Shown here piece after piece: positions 11,800-22,693 of a DNA stretch of 64,000 nt. Source of the DNA: Hypericum androsaemum (taxonomy: Eukaryota; Streptophyta; Magnoliopsida; Malpighiales; Hypericaceae); assembly GCA_963995505.1 (NCBI GenBank), contig OZ023198.1, positions 12,143,141 through 12,207,140 of the forward strand, given 5' to 3'. The notes beneath the pieces are model-generated. The model was given only the letters and a program-made list of their open reading frames with translations, did not search any database and was not told where the DNA came from. Position 1 is the first letter of the stretch. Every line of letters starts with the position of its first letter. The translations under genes were made by a program, and so were the position numbers.

Positions 11800-13496
11800 G
11801 GGAATGAATTTGGTCCTGGATGTGTAAAGTGAGCCAGGACCAACCTCGATAAAAGAGGAGCAATTAGATTGATTTTTTTAATCATGTAAAAGATCTGACG
11901 GTCAATATTGGACCCGGATAATTTGGTACTTTTACCTTGATTCCTTTTCTTTCTCTCTCCTCCATCACTCTCTCAATCTCTCATCCCACACTAAACGCCC
12001 CACCCTTTCCATCTCTCTCTCTCTCTCTCAATTGAAAAAAACCCAAATCTCCACCTACTAGCGACTTTCTGGCGAGATCTCGACTGGAGGACGGAGGAGC
12101 TCATACTGTCGTGGTGGGATCTCGACTCTCCTCCTTTCCGACGAGATCTCAGATTTCTCCATTTACTTTGGTTCCATTAAAAGATGATGACGTCAGATCC
12201 GCAGAACCTGGACGGCGTCATGGGAGCAGGATTTCTGATTTGGGATCGTCTTTCTCGGCGGTGAACGTGATGCGATACAACCATCGTCTTCCTCGTCGGT
12301 ATCCTCCACCACGCCCCATCTTTCTTCCTCTTCCCGATTCTCTCTCTCTCTCTCTCTCTCTCAATGAACCAATTAACCAGGCGAGGATTTAATGTGTTGT
12401 GCGCTTGAGCTCAGGGACGATGGATGGAGAAGCTGCAATTCCAGTTAACTTTGTTTCATCATCTTCATGTGTTGTTGGATTTCTTAATTATATTTTTTCG
12501 TCACTGATGCCGAGTTTCCAATATCCCAATTGCAATTAGAGAGTTCTCTGCCTTGTTACTTTCTACAATAAACCAGTTAACCAGGTGAGGATTTATGTGC
12601 TACTATTCTGGTGTTGTCTATTTTTGTGTAATTGTAATTAAATAGAGAAGATGTCATGTAATTTTCTTGCCGATAATAAATGGTAAATAGTTCGTAATGT
12701 TATGACTAAATAGTTTATGATGTTATGATTAAATAGTTTATTATGTTATGTTTAAATGGTATGTCCGGTTATATCAAATGTTATGCCCAATTATGTTGAA
12801 TGGTATGTTCAGTTATATTAAATGATATGTCCTATTATATTAAATGGTACGTCCAGATATATTATGTCGAATGGTGTGTTCGATTATATCAAATGGTCTA
12901 TGAGGTTATATTAAATAGTATGTCCAGTTATATCAAATGGTCTACGAGATTATATTAAATGTTATGCCCGGGTTTATTAAATTGTATGTCCGGTTATATC
13001 AAATGGTATGCCCAATTATGTCGAATAGAATTTTTAGTTATATTAAATGGTATGTCCCATTATATTAAATGGTACGTCTGGACATATTAAATATTATGCT
13101 CAGTTATATCAAATGGTATGCCCAATTATACCGAATGTTATGTCCAGTTATTAAATAATTATATCGGCTGGTATATCCGTTTTATATTAAATGGTGTGTC
13201 CGATTATATTAAATGGTATGCTCAATTATATCTAATGGTATCTTTGGTTATTAAAAATAATTGTAATAAGAAAGTTATATAATTAATTAAATAATTTTTC
13301 TATAAGAAAATAATTTTTAAGTTAAAAAAATAAGTGCGTGATACCACTTTAATAAAAAAATTATTCAATTAATTATCCCACCTTCCATGTATCCCAATAT
13401 AATACGTGTATCTAACCTATTCCTTTTTATATTTTTTCTATTCTGTCCCTATCTAGATTGGTTCTGGATTGTACATCCAGGACCAAATCTGGTCCC
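11800..13496. mobile_element. 1.7-kb TIR element with leader-like fragment and minisatellite
   Basis: The ends are inverted copies: the left reads GGGAATGAATTTGGTCCTGG and the right, complemented, reads GGGACCAGATTTGGTCCTGG. Similarity continues weakly inward to a CCAATCTAGAT/CCAACCTCGAT word. Flanking CTTCTCTTC and GTTCTCTTC agree in 8 of 9 bases, fitting a MULE (9-bp) or hAT (8-bp) insertion. Inside are a pyrimidine-rich stretch with CT repeats (11940-12360) resembling a gene promoter and 5' leader, and a 22-bp minisatellite. No transposase is present. The 93-codon ORF at 12111 looks like leader sequence, possibly captured from a host gene. Confidence 0.62.
12679..13255. repeat. 22-bp AT-rich minisatellite inside the TIR element
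   Basis: Roughly 25 imperfect copies of a 22-bp unit of the form GGTATGTCCGGTTATATTAAAT follow each other. Substitutions fall mainly in the GTCC and TATATTAAA parts, and an occasional unit is lengthened (27 bp near 12850). There is no coding potential. The arrangement suggests repeat expansion within a mobile element rather than a centromere-type satellite. Confidence 0.8.
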
Positions 13497-14428
13497 GTTC
13501 TCTTCATATGTGTAGTTTTATGATAACGAGTACATACTAACTTAGGAAAGAAAAAGTTGTTGAAAATAAAGAAGAGAACTTCCCGTCTCCTCTCTGAATC
13601 TTCTTGGTGTGCATAATGTCAGAAGAATGATGATCAATTACTTTGATCATCATGGTTTGACTTTTTTTGGAATTATTTAAAGACAAGGCTTGGTCCAAAC
13701 TTCAAAGCACATACATCAAGGCCTGGGACCATACCAGTACTGGCCCTTACTCAGACTACCCAGAGGCAGCTATTGGTAGTGGTCGAAGGGGTTGGTCTCC
13801 ATCGACAACCCCTCTAGTCCGGTTCCGATTTTCTCTCTTGTTTTTATTTTGATTGTACTGCTTCATTTTTAAGTTAATGTGCTGTGTTATTTTGTTTAGT
13901 GTTGATGTTGTACCTTGTTGCCCGTAATTCCATTTATTTGGGGATTTTTTGTCTAAATTTCTAGCTTGCTTTCTTGTTTGTTTGATCTTTTGCTTAGATC
14001 GACTTTGGTTTGATCTAAGATTTTTACAGATTTTGATACCTTTCAGAGTGGAAGAATTTATCAAGGTTGAACTCGTTCGACCTTAGCTCTCATTTGCGTG
14101 CATCTCGTATGTATTCCAATGCCCACGAGGCTGTGTCTATGATGTAACCTTATGGTTTTTAGTCGTTGCTTGTCTCGGCATAATTTTGCATTGGTTATCG
14201 ACTTTCATAGCTTCTCGACTACCCATCGCCTCCACCCTTGTCCCTTCGGATTGGTCTTCATTTTTCGTTTGGTGCTCTTGTTTACTATCTATGTACTTTA
14301 AATTTCTCTGTAACTCGTTTAGTTAATGTTAGGCCTCGCGTCACCATTCTAAAAAAAATATGACCTTGTATAAGTTATCTCAGCGCTTTCTTCTCCTCAA
14401 CGGCTATCATCATTAATTTGGATTAGCT
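13497..14428. other. Non-coding stretch
   Basis: No gene recognised. T-rich sequence at 13800-14350 resembles intron or 3' UTR DNA. Short ORFs on both strands show no conserved motif. The last bases TAGCT (14424-14428) adjoin the tandem TRIM. Confidence 0.35.
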
Positions 14429-14906
14429 TGTTAGAATCTACATATCCAACCCAAAACCTTAAGGCAATGGGTTGGTGAATTTTCATCACTTATAAAGTTG
14501 CCTCCCACTCGGGTTTTAACCGATGTGAGATTCTCAACACGCTACCTCAAATGAGACCCATCAGGTCAAAGATTGCATTGGCTTTGACTTCACCAAAGTG
14601 CGAGAAATGGGGGTCATGCGAGCTCAACAATGGGCACGGGATCAACCCGCTTTGATACCATGTTAGAATCTCCATATCCAACCCTAAACCTTAAGGCAAT
14701 GGGTTGGTGGATTTTCTACACTTATAAACTTGCCCCCCACTCATGTTTTAACCGATGTGGATTCTCAACACACCCCCTCAAACGAGACCCACATCGGGTC
14801 AAAGAGTGCACTAGCTTTGACTTCACCAAAGTGCGAGAAATGGGACTCGTGCGAGTTCAACAATTTATCCACCACTCATATTTTAACCGATGTGAGATTC
14901 TCAACA
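14429..14906 (-). mobile_element. Tandem TRIM retrotransposon (three LTRs, two internal parts)
   Basis: Three copies of a TGTTAGAATC...CTCAACA terminal repeat occur: 14429-14539 (111 bp), 14661-14770 (110 bp) and a 5'-shortened one ending at 14906. Between them lie two short internal parts, 14540-14660 and 14771 to about 14862. Next to the second LTR, on the minus strand, is TGGTATCAAAGC, the initiator-Met tRNA primer-binding site, so the element reads leftward. The flanks TAGCT and TAGGT agree in 4 of 5 bases as a decayed TSD. With no gene and 110-bp LTRs this is a terminal-repeat retrotransposon in miniature, in tandem form presumably through LTR recombination. Confidence 0.85.
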
Positions 14907-15683
14907 TAGGTTTAAATAATTAAGAGACTAAGAGTTTAAGTGTCACTTATATATATATATATATAAAAGCGTGTAAATCTTGTTTATCAATGAGAGAGAT
15001 TGATTAGTTTATCTCACACCGACCAAAAGTGAATATGTATGGTTTAAAAGATAATAAAATCATAACTATCGTCTATCGACCAATAAAAAGAAGCTGATAA
15101 ATTCGATTTTTTTTCGAAAGCAAGAATATCTGAATTGGCAAACTATTTTAAAAGCTCCTGCAATTAACTTAATTTATTTTGATTATGGGTGAGATTTTGA
15201 ATGCAATGGTGTATTCTAAGATCATTGCATTCAAAATGTTCTTTTGGTGTCTGTAATTGGAGACCAGGGCTAAGCCCTATATATAAATCCATTTACCAAA
15301 AAAAAAAATTTAACTATCGTCTATCGAGTATGCTAAGTCATAATTAAGGTAAAAAAAATTCATAAAGTAACTCCCTCCTGGTACATAAAATTTCATTTTA
15401 TTCTGGATTAACACAAAGAGGAGGGGTTTTTTTCCTAAATAGGCAGAAAATATAGATATATTTTCTAAATAGGCAAAAACTTAATATATTCCTAAAATAG
15501 ATAAAAATTTAATTAAAGAAAAAAAGAGTATGGGTCGACTCCATTTGTTTCCCACTAATTAAAATAATGCACTAGTGGATGCGACCTGCTAATAGGTCGC
15601 CTCCTGAAAATTAATAATAATATAATATAGGAGACGAGCTGCAACTAGGTCGTCTCACAAATTTTTTTTATTTTTTTTACGAT
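14907..15683. other. AT-rich spacer with possible retroposon tail
   Basis: No gene. Around 15190-15310 a segment ends in TATATAAATCCATTTACC followed by an A-run, as in a retroposon 3' end, and a local inverted pair (TTTTGAATGCAATG / CATTGCATTCAAAA) forms a short hairpin. At 15570-15660 two copies of a TAGGTCGCCTCC/TAGGTCGTCTCA word occur. No TSD was resolved. Confidence 0.35.
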
Positions 15684-16370
15684 TGACTTTTGACTTCGAA
15701 CGAATTTTTGACATCATTATACTCCGTATTTGGAAAAGTTATAAACTAAAAAGTTGTAGATATATATCTTAGCTTTGCATAAAAATTTGAATCAATTCAA
15801 TCAGACTCCGGAGTAAAAATTTGTGTCTCCTAACCGAAATCAGTCGATCGAACTCGATCGGCTTTTGACTTCAAACAAATTTTCGACATTGTTACACTCT
15901 GTATTTGGAAAAGTTATAAACTACAAAGTTGTAGATATACATCTCAGCTTCGCACAGAAATTTGAATCAACTCAATCGGACTCTGGAGTAAGAAGTTACA
16001 ATAATTACTTTTTTTCTTCTCTTATACTTTGATTGAAAAAGTAATTCTTGCAACTTCTTACTCCGGAGTCTGATTGAGGTGATTCAAATTTTTTTACAAA
16101 TCTGAGATGTATATCTACAACTTTGTAGTTTATAACTTTTTCAAATACGAAGTGTAACGATGTTGAAAATTCGTTTGAATTCAAAAGCCGATCGAGTTCG
16201 ATCGACTGATTTCGGTTGGGAGACACAAATTTTTACTCCGGAGTCCGATTGAATTAATTCAAATTTCTACGCAAAGCTGAGAAATATATCTACAACTTTG
16301 TAGTTTATAACTTTTCCAAATACGGAAGGTAATGATATCAAAAATTTATTTGAAGTCAAAAGCCGAGATC
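15684..16370. repeat. Foldback: two 330-bp inverted arms with 28-bp loop
   Basis: The left arm (about 15684-16009) holds two direct copies of a unit of about 175 bp containing CTTTTGACTTC, TATTTGGAAAAGTTATAAAC, a GTTGTAGATATA word, and CAATC-GACTC-GGAGTAA. The right arm (about 16038-16370) is the inverted complement of both units. The centre TTTTTTTCTTCTCTTATACT is the loop. A transcript would fold into a long, nearly perfect duplex. Short ORFs in both arms are by-products of the repeat. It may be a non-autonomous foldback transposon or a rearranged LTR fragment; no TSD could be read because the right arm abuts a CCT array. Confidence 0.85.
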
Positions 16371-16829
16371 CCCCGCGTCCTCCTCCTCCTCCTCCGCGTC
16401 CTCCTCCTCCTCCTCCTCCTCCTCTCCGCGTCCTCCTCCTCCTCCTCCTCCTCCTCCTCCTCCTCCTCCGCGTCCTCCTCCTCCTCCCCGCGTCCTCCTC
16501 CTCCTCCGCGTCCTCCTCCTCCTCCCCGCGTCCTCCTCCTCCTCCGCGTCCTCCTCCTCCTCCTCCCCGCGTCCTCCTCCTCCTCCTCCCCGCGTCCTCC
16601 TCCTCCTCCTCCTCTCCACGTGGCGCCACGTCATCAAAATTTGGTGACGTGGCTGGCCACGTAGTTCGGGCAGGGTTCGGGTAGGTCCGGGCAGGTCCGG
16701 GCAGCTGCCCGAGGACCTTTTTGATGTTAATTAGAATAAGTATGACTCGATTGATCAGTTTTTTACCACAGGGTACTAAAGTGATTTTAGGTGATACTAC
16801 ACGGTACTAAAGTGGACTTTTCCCTTTTT
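16371..16829 (-). mobile_element. Half MULE: CCT array plus right terminal arm
   Basis: A (CCT)n/CCGCGT array (16371-16616) runs into the arm ending ...GTGGACTTTTCCC at 16829, which is the inverse of the arm starting at 9929 and matches both ends of the complete copy at 39713-40431. It includes the GGCAGCTGCCCGAGG palindrome and the GTGGCGCCACGTCATC segment. The opposite arm is missing on its left, where the foldback begins at once. The ORFs across the array (poly-Ser/Arg/Glu) are low-complexity artefacts. Confidence 0.85.
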
Positions 16830-17009
16830 TTTAATGTGATCTTCAAAGTAGTTTGGGTAAGCAAAAGGCCCAATACAGTGAAGCCCACATAAATCGCAAA
16901 AGACGATGAAACCCATATGAAGAGAGAGAGGAACAAAAATTAAACGAGAAGAAATATCTACGGCCATAAATCTTTTTTCAACCAATTGGGAAAATCTCCT
17001 TACATTTGC

Positions 17010-17213
17010 AACCGCTTCTTCTTCTAGAAATCGACGAGAATTCCGAAGCGAGGCTGGCCGTCACCATCATCGTCTCCGACGAGTGCCCCGGCGGCCGCAC
17101 CCGCTTCGACCTCAGCGGCGCCATTTTTGGCCGTTTGGAAGGCTCCTAAGCTTGATCATCAACACCTTCTACAGCAGCAAGCAGATCTTCCTATCAGTAA
17201 CGCCCCCGACGTA
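17010..17213 (+). pseudogene. Unrecognised GC-rich exon-like fragment, frameshifted
   Basis: Sequence with codon-like bias reads EIDENSEARLAVTIIVSDE then CPGGRTRFDLSGAIFGRLE. One base later the frame continues as APKLDHQHLLQQQ and ADLPISNAPD up to a GTACG donor-like site at 17214. The break between the two frames (GGAAGGCTCC) looks like a one-base insertion. I do not recognise the family. A long leader or intron-like stretch follows to a TTTTTTTGCAG acceptor near 18450 and a 36-codon ORF (18465-18575) ending in NEWIMTSK. A real gene with an unusual structure is possible, but no continuous CDS can be built. Confidence 0.3.
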
Positions 17214-18844
17214 CGTTTTCCCTTTTCTCTCTCTTACGAACTCCGAGTACAGCCGTTACTCTGTGTGGATCGCGACCTAGGGTTTTTGGTTTAGGAGCTC
17301 CTGTGCGTGAATTGTTAGTTTCTGCAATTTAGGGTTTACAGTTTGAACTGAACTCTCTTGGCCTTTTCATGAAGTTGAAGGTGTTTTGTGAAGCTTTTCT
17401 TTTCATATTTCTCCAACTGAATCTGTATTTGCGTTGTTTTTTTGTTGTTCCTTCAATTAGATCATGTGATTTAGATTATAGTTTAGTACTTACATGTTTG
17501 ATCCTCAGATTCGCTCCCGATATCAATTACTAGGTTGCAACAAGTAGATGGACAATGTTTACTTGAGAACATACCGACGATGGAAACTATTGTCTTGGTT
17601 AAAATTTAAATTACCTGCAAAATAACCAATCAGGAACGTGCCTTTTGGTGCAGATAGTATAACTTGGTTGGATAAGTAAATCCGAGGAGTTTTGCGAATG
17701 AACTTGATTGCTTATGAGAATGAGAAAGGAAGAGGAGTTATACGAGGGTGAAGTTTGTTGAATTATCACTGGTATTTGGTGCCCTTGATTACACCCATCA
17801 AAACTTCTAATTGTTGGAGCCATGTGAACTCTTGGTTGTAAGGCTGTGTTTGAGTATTTTCTAGAGTTTTTTTGGACATGATTTAGGGTTTGCAGAGATT
17901 TTAAGCTACAATGGCATCCATTGATGCTTGAATTTTAGCCAGATAAGTGGCAGCCTGGTCTCCTTCTGCTTGGGCTTCCGTGGAATCTGTTATGAACTGA
18001 TGAGCAGGACAACTATTGTTAGGTTTCTAGGTAGGTGGATGGCCATAGTTCATACTGTCTGGGAATCATTTGATCGTGGAATGCTGCGCTGCTGATTAAT
18101 ATGTTTTGGTTACACTTTTGGAGAGATTGCATAGCTATTATACTGATTTGCTTTGAAACCGAGATAATGCAGTTGATTGGGCGACGAATCATTGTTTCCA
18201 TTTTGCTGCTAATTGGTCGCCAGCCTTTTTTTTTTACCGTCTTTTCGTTTATGGCCAAGGGCTGGACTCTGTTATCCTGGCCAAGCATACTTAAAGATTT
18301 TGTTTTAGTCAGGTTTTGAGGAGACCTTGAGAAGAAGCGCTAATATAACAATGTTATAATTTGTTGATGTACCTTTGTGTTGTGCCTGCCAATGTCTATC
18401 GCTAGGCTGTTGGGATCCTCTCTAACTCTTAACTGTTTCCGTTTTTTTGCAGTAGACACGACGAATGAAAAATCAAAATTACCACCAACCAAATTTGTTG
18501 TCTGAAACTGAACTGGACCTCTCTAGCAGGCATGATGCAAATGTTCGCAACGAGTGGATCATGACAAGCAAGTGAATGCTTAAGGAACCAGTTCACCAAG
18601 ATCCTGGAACAAGAATCTAGGTTAGACTTGCATCGCGCGTTTTAAAAGATGCGAGTGCACCTTTACTAGTAAATATTAAAAGGTTTCTCGATCGTAAAAG
18701 CTTGGAAGCTGCAAGTCGTGTGGTTTGCGCGTTTACGAAGTGACTAACTTTTGCGCGACCTGTCCCATTTTCATTCAATTATTTAGGAATATTATAATTT
18801 CTGATGATAGCAACTACGTACTATATTATAATTATACTTCCGAA
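17214..18844. other. Intron- or leader-like non-coding region
   Basis: T-rich sequence with intron character (TTTAGGGTTTACAG, TTTTTTTGCAG) but no supported exon apart from the small ORF at 18465-18575. Nothing else could be defended. Confidence 0.35.
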
Positions 18845-19260
18845 TATTTCTTTTTTTTTATGGATAAATTTTCTGTATTAATAAAAAAATTAATTACATC
18901 CATCAAAGTTCAACCCCAGCGCACCTAAATTGGAGAACAATCGATATGAAAGTTACAACTAACGATTAAACACACTGTAAATGAAACAAAATCCCAAAAG
19001 TTACAACTTTCTTGCACCTTTTAATCGTCCGCCAAGGATTGTAAAAACAATCTAATTTCTTGTCCACCCAACTCCTTTGTCAAGTTTGCCCATGTCAGTC
19101 ATTCTTGGAATCTCAAAAAAATAGAATGAATGAGAAGTTCTCGATTGCGTCTTTCCTCCCTAAAAATTACATGATTCCTATGGAGCTAAGTGCCCCACAT
19201 AATCAATGCAAAAAGTGCATACCAAATCTTCGCTTGCATTCCGCTTCTTATTGGAAGATT
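18845..19260 (-). mobile_element. Probable LINE 3' remnant
   Basis: A T-run at 18850 (a poly(A) tail on the minus strand) is followed by minus-strand sequence reading approximately HVIFREERRNRELLIHS and then WANLTKELGGQE, reminiscent of the C-terminal part of plant L1 proteins after the zinc-knuckle domain. Several stops interrupt it and no TSD was found, so the call rests on the tail plus weak protein resemblance. Confidence 0.35.
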
Positions 19261-19850
19261 ATGTCCTAGATGATGTCCAATTTTTCCTACTAAGACGAGG
19301 TCTAACATTATTGACTGCATTTGATCCATTGTTTGATGCATTGTGCACCAGTGCTCATGGCATATTGTCTCACTGTTATAATCTCGTGTTTACAAAATTA
19401 TTTCTATGTAATCTCTTATATTTCAAATCTGTCTTTAATAAGGTGTGATTATCCGTGTGGTGCTGAGCCTTATTCTGGACCCAATCTGAATTCAGTTCAG
19501 TGTTAAAGATTTGCCTAAACAGGATCCTGAGAAGTGGTCGACTACAACTTGTCGAAGGGACCCATAATGCGTGTAATGACCAAAGACCGTGACTAATGGG
19601 ACAATTTCCATGTCTTGCATCGCTGGATCCACGTCTTCAGGTTATTTTCTAATGCCAAATGATTCAGAAAGTCAATTGGTGAGTGAACCATATACTTCAT
19701 TGCATTTGCGAGGAAGTGTCTGAACATTATTAATTTATGCCATAACAACTCCGAATCAATCAGCTTCCAAAAGCCTGAAAACCAAGAGCAATTCCGTTGA
19801 AACAAAGCAATTTGGTTTCGTGTTGTTTAAGGAATTCTGATAACAGTGAA
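19261..19850. other. Upstream region of the NB-LRR gene
   Basis: No gene. This presumably includes the promoter and 5' leader of the downstream NB-LRR gene. No clear TATA box position could be fixed. Confidence 0.35.
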
Positions 19851-22479
19851 ATGGGTAACATAATTTCTGTTTCCTGTGGTATAGAGAACATGGTAGGTCG
19901 TTGCTGGGACTGTGCAGCTGGACGAGCCAGCTACGCCATCGACCTGGAAGAGAACCTTGCTACCTTACAGGTTGAAGTAGAAGAGCTCAAAGAGCAACGG
20001 AATGACGTGGAAAGGCGGGTCATAGTTGCCGAAAGGCTAAACTTGAAGTGTCTGCATGAAGTAGCGGGCTGGCTGTCCAGGACAGATACCGAGATCGTTG
20101 AGATCGAGAACCTGATCAACGGCCGCCAGCGAGAGGTTCAGAAGATGTGCCTCGGAGGAAGCTGTTCTAGGAACCCCTTTTCGGGGTATCAGTTTGGTGA
20201 AGAGGTCGTCAAGAAGCTCCAACGTGTGAGAAAACATAAGAGCAAAGGAGTTTTTCAAGTTGTAGTGAACCGAGCTCCAGCTGCTGTTGTGAAGAGAAGG
20301 CCAAGTGAACCAACAATTGGCTCAGAGCAAGCGTTTGCTGCCGTGATGAGATATTTTGAAGATGAAAGCGTGTCAACTATTGGCATACATGGAATGGGTG
20401 GCATTGGCAAGACGGCCCTTTTGACCCAGCTGAATAACGAGCTTCTCCGGGATCCCCGCCATTACAATATTGTCATCTGGATTACAGTCTCTAGAGGCAG
20501 CAAAGTCGAGGCGTTTCAGGAAGAGATAGCAAAAAGATTAGATTTGTACGATGACTCCTGGGAGAGCATGACGGTTAGTGAAAAGGCAGTGTATATCTAC
20601 GAAGCTCTTGGGAGAATGAGGTTTGTGTTATTGCTGGATGATGTGTGGGAGAGAATTAACTTAAGCAGAGCCGGAGTCCCAATTCCAAGTCCCGAAGATG
20701 GATCAAAGATGTTGTTCACCTGTCGTTCAGAGGAAGTATGTCTGCACATGGAACCCCAGAGAATAATCAGAGTAGAGTGTTTACCATGGTGTTATGCTTG
20801 GGACTTATTCGAACAGAAAGTCGGTCCTGCTATTGGAGCTCATCCGCATATTCCAGCGTATGCAAGAAAGATGGCTGAAGAATGCTGCGGTTTGCCTCTT
20901 GCACTCGTGACCGTTGGCCGAGCCATGGCGTCCAGGAAGACAATCCAAGAATGGCGCCATGCTTCTGAACTCCTCAGCAAATGTGCCTCTGAGTTTTCAG
21001 GTATGGGGGACGTTGTCTTTCCTCTTCTGAAATTTAGCTATGATGCTCTACCAAGTGACAGATAGATCTTGCTTCCTTTATTGTGCTTTGTTCTCGGGTA
21101 GCATCAAGAAAAACAGACTGATAGATTACTGGATAGGAGAGGGATTCTTAGACGTCAGGAATGGTGTAAGCAGGTTGCAAGATCAGGGTTATGATGTTAT
21201 TGGCTGTCTCATTAATGCGTCTCTCTTGCAAGATGAAGAGGAATCTGTTGTTATGCATGACATGGTTCGCGACATGGCATTCTGGATAGCTTGTGACTAC
21301 GGTCATAATCAAAGCATTCTAGTAAGATCAAGGGCTCATCTGACCGAAATACCAGAAATCAGCAAATGGGAGTGCGTAAAGAGGATGTCACTATCTGCTA
21401 ATCGAATTTGGACTTTGGAAGAAGCACCTCGATCCAGCAATCTTCAGACTTTGATTCTCGATCATAATTGTTTGAAGGTGATCAGTGAAGACTTCTTCCA
21501 ACATTTGGCAACTCTTACTGTCCTGGACCTTTCATGTAACAGAAATCTGAAAGAATTGCCACTTGGAATATCGAAGTTGGTGTTGCTGCAGCATCTCAAT
21601 CTGTCGATGACTGGTATAATGCAGCTTCCCAGTGAACTGAAAGCATTGTCCATGATGAAGTGCTTGAACTTGGATTGCACACCAGCACTCGTCAAAATCC
21701 CGATGAATGTAATATCAAGCTTCTCACAATTACAGGTGCTTCGAATGGCCGAATGTGGGACAGAAACTGAAGTTGTAGAGTTACAGCGCCTCAAGACATT
21801 GAGTCTGCTAAGCATCACAGTTAGAAGCATCGTGGCTATCCAAATCTTTCTGGATTTCTGTGATAAGTTCCACTCTTGCACTCAAGAGCTATCTATCCTA
21901 AATGTCGGCAGCTGCAAGTCACTTGACATAAAACCTTTGATGCATATGGAGCATTTAGAGGTTGTTCATGTGAGGAACTGTTCAAACTTGGAGGTCCTTG
22001 AGATGGGAGAAGGTTCTACTACATTCAGAGAGAAGCTATATCTGCATCCACGAGACTCGGCGATGATGAGCCTCTGCAGCCTTCAAGAAGTAATCATAAC
22101 CAACTGCCCGGAATTGAGAGACCTGACTTGGGTTGCTTTTGCTCAAAACCTGAGAGTTCTCAATGTGTCACTTTGCCGCAAAATGGAACAGATCATCGTA
22201 CCGGGAAGACTCGATCCAGGGCTAAAGAAAGCAACAGTTTTGTTCCCAAGAATGAAATTTCTTTACCTATCTCATCTGGTGCAGCTGAAGAGCGTCTATG
22301 ACAGGCCAGGTGCGTTGTTCCAGCCATCCTCCGCGACGGTATTGATACGAGGTTGCCCTATGCTCATCACGCCTCCAAGCAATTCTTCACGTAAATGTCA
22401 AGGCTTAAGAAGTGCAGGAGACCAAAATGGCCGGCACCATCCAAGCCAAGGTTGGCTAAGTGCTCCTCGTGGATTTTAA
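19851..22479 (+). pseudogene. CC-NB-LRR resistance protein, RPS5-like, one frameshift
   Basis: An intracellular immune receptor of the RPS5/RPS2-type CNL group. I chose the ATG at 19851 because MGNIISVSC gives a Gly2 N-myristoylation-type start like that of RPS5; an in-frame ATG at 19797 would bury it. The first frame encodes the coiled coil (about 25-130) with CLGGSCSRN, the P-loop GMGGIGKT (181-188), kinase-2 LLDDVW (261-266), RNBS-B MLFTCRS and GLPLA (347-351), then stops at TAG 21063-21065 right after YDALPSDR. The next frame resumes at once with the RNBS-D motif RSCFLYCALF, then VVMHDMVRDMAFWIA (MHD) and about a dozen LRRs to 22479. Joined it would be about 875 residues, the usual family length. 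A two-base deletion in a DKIRSCFLY-type sequence explains the break. All other motifs are intact, so a recent mutation or a sequencing error is likely. Confidence 0.9.
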
Positions 22480-22693
22480 GTTGCTTTAGAACCATACCCT
22501 TTGTTTACTTTAAGGTGCAAGTTTCCATGTAAAAGCATCAAAAGTTTTTGATATCTCGATGTAGTAATAACAACACTCTCATTACATGATTTGACCTGCT
22601 TTAATACTGTATCAAAATTTTATATTCTTTTCAACATTTTGAGACTATAAAGATACGTTTTCCATCCTCCTGTAAAACCTCTATATCTCTTGT
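22480..22693. other. 3' flank of the NB-LRR gene
   Basis: Short non-coding stretch after the stop codon, sharing TTAAGTTGCTT with the paralogous fragment's 3' side (near 7770). No clear polyadenylation signal stands out. Confidence 0.35.

Noticed and set aside
12111..12392. 93-codon ORF
   Set aside because: It lies in a CT-rich leader-like sequence inside a TIR element and has no domain; it is more likely captured non-coding DNA.
12679..13255. CRISPR-like regularly repeated array
   Set aside because: The 22-bp units are contiguous and diverged, with no unique spacers; this is a minisatellite in plant DNA.
15823..16226. Two similar ORFs beginning MSPNRNQSIELDRLL on opposite strands
   Set aside because: They are mirror images produced by the inverted arms of the foldback, with no codon bias or known domain.
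16267..16664. Long ORFs in several frames (poly-Arg/Gly/Glu/Ser)
   Set aside because: They are translations of the CCT/GGA array of a half MULE; open frames on both strands are expected from a stop-free triplet repeat.
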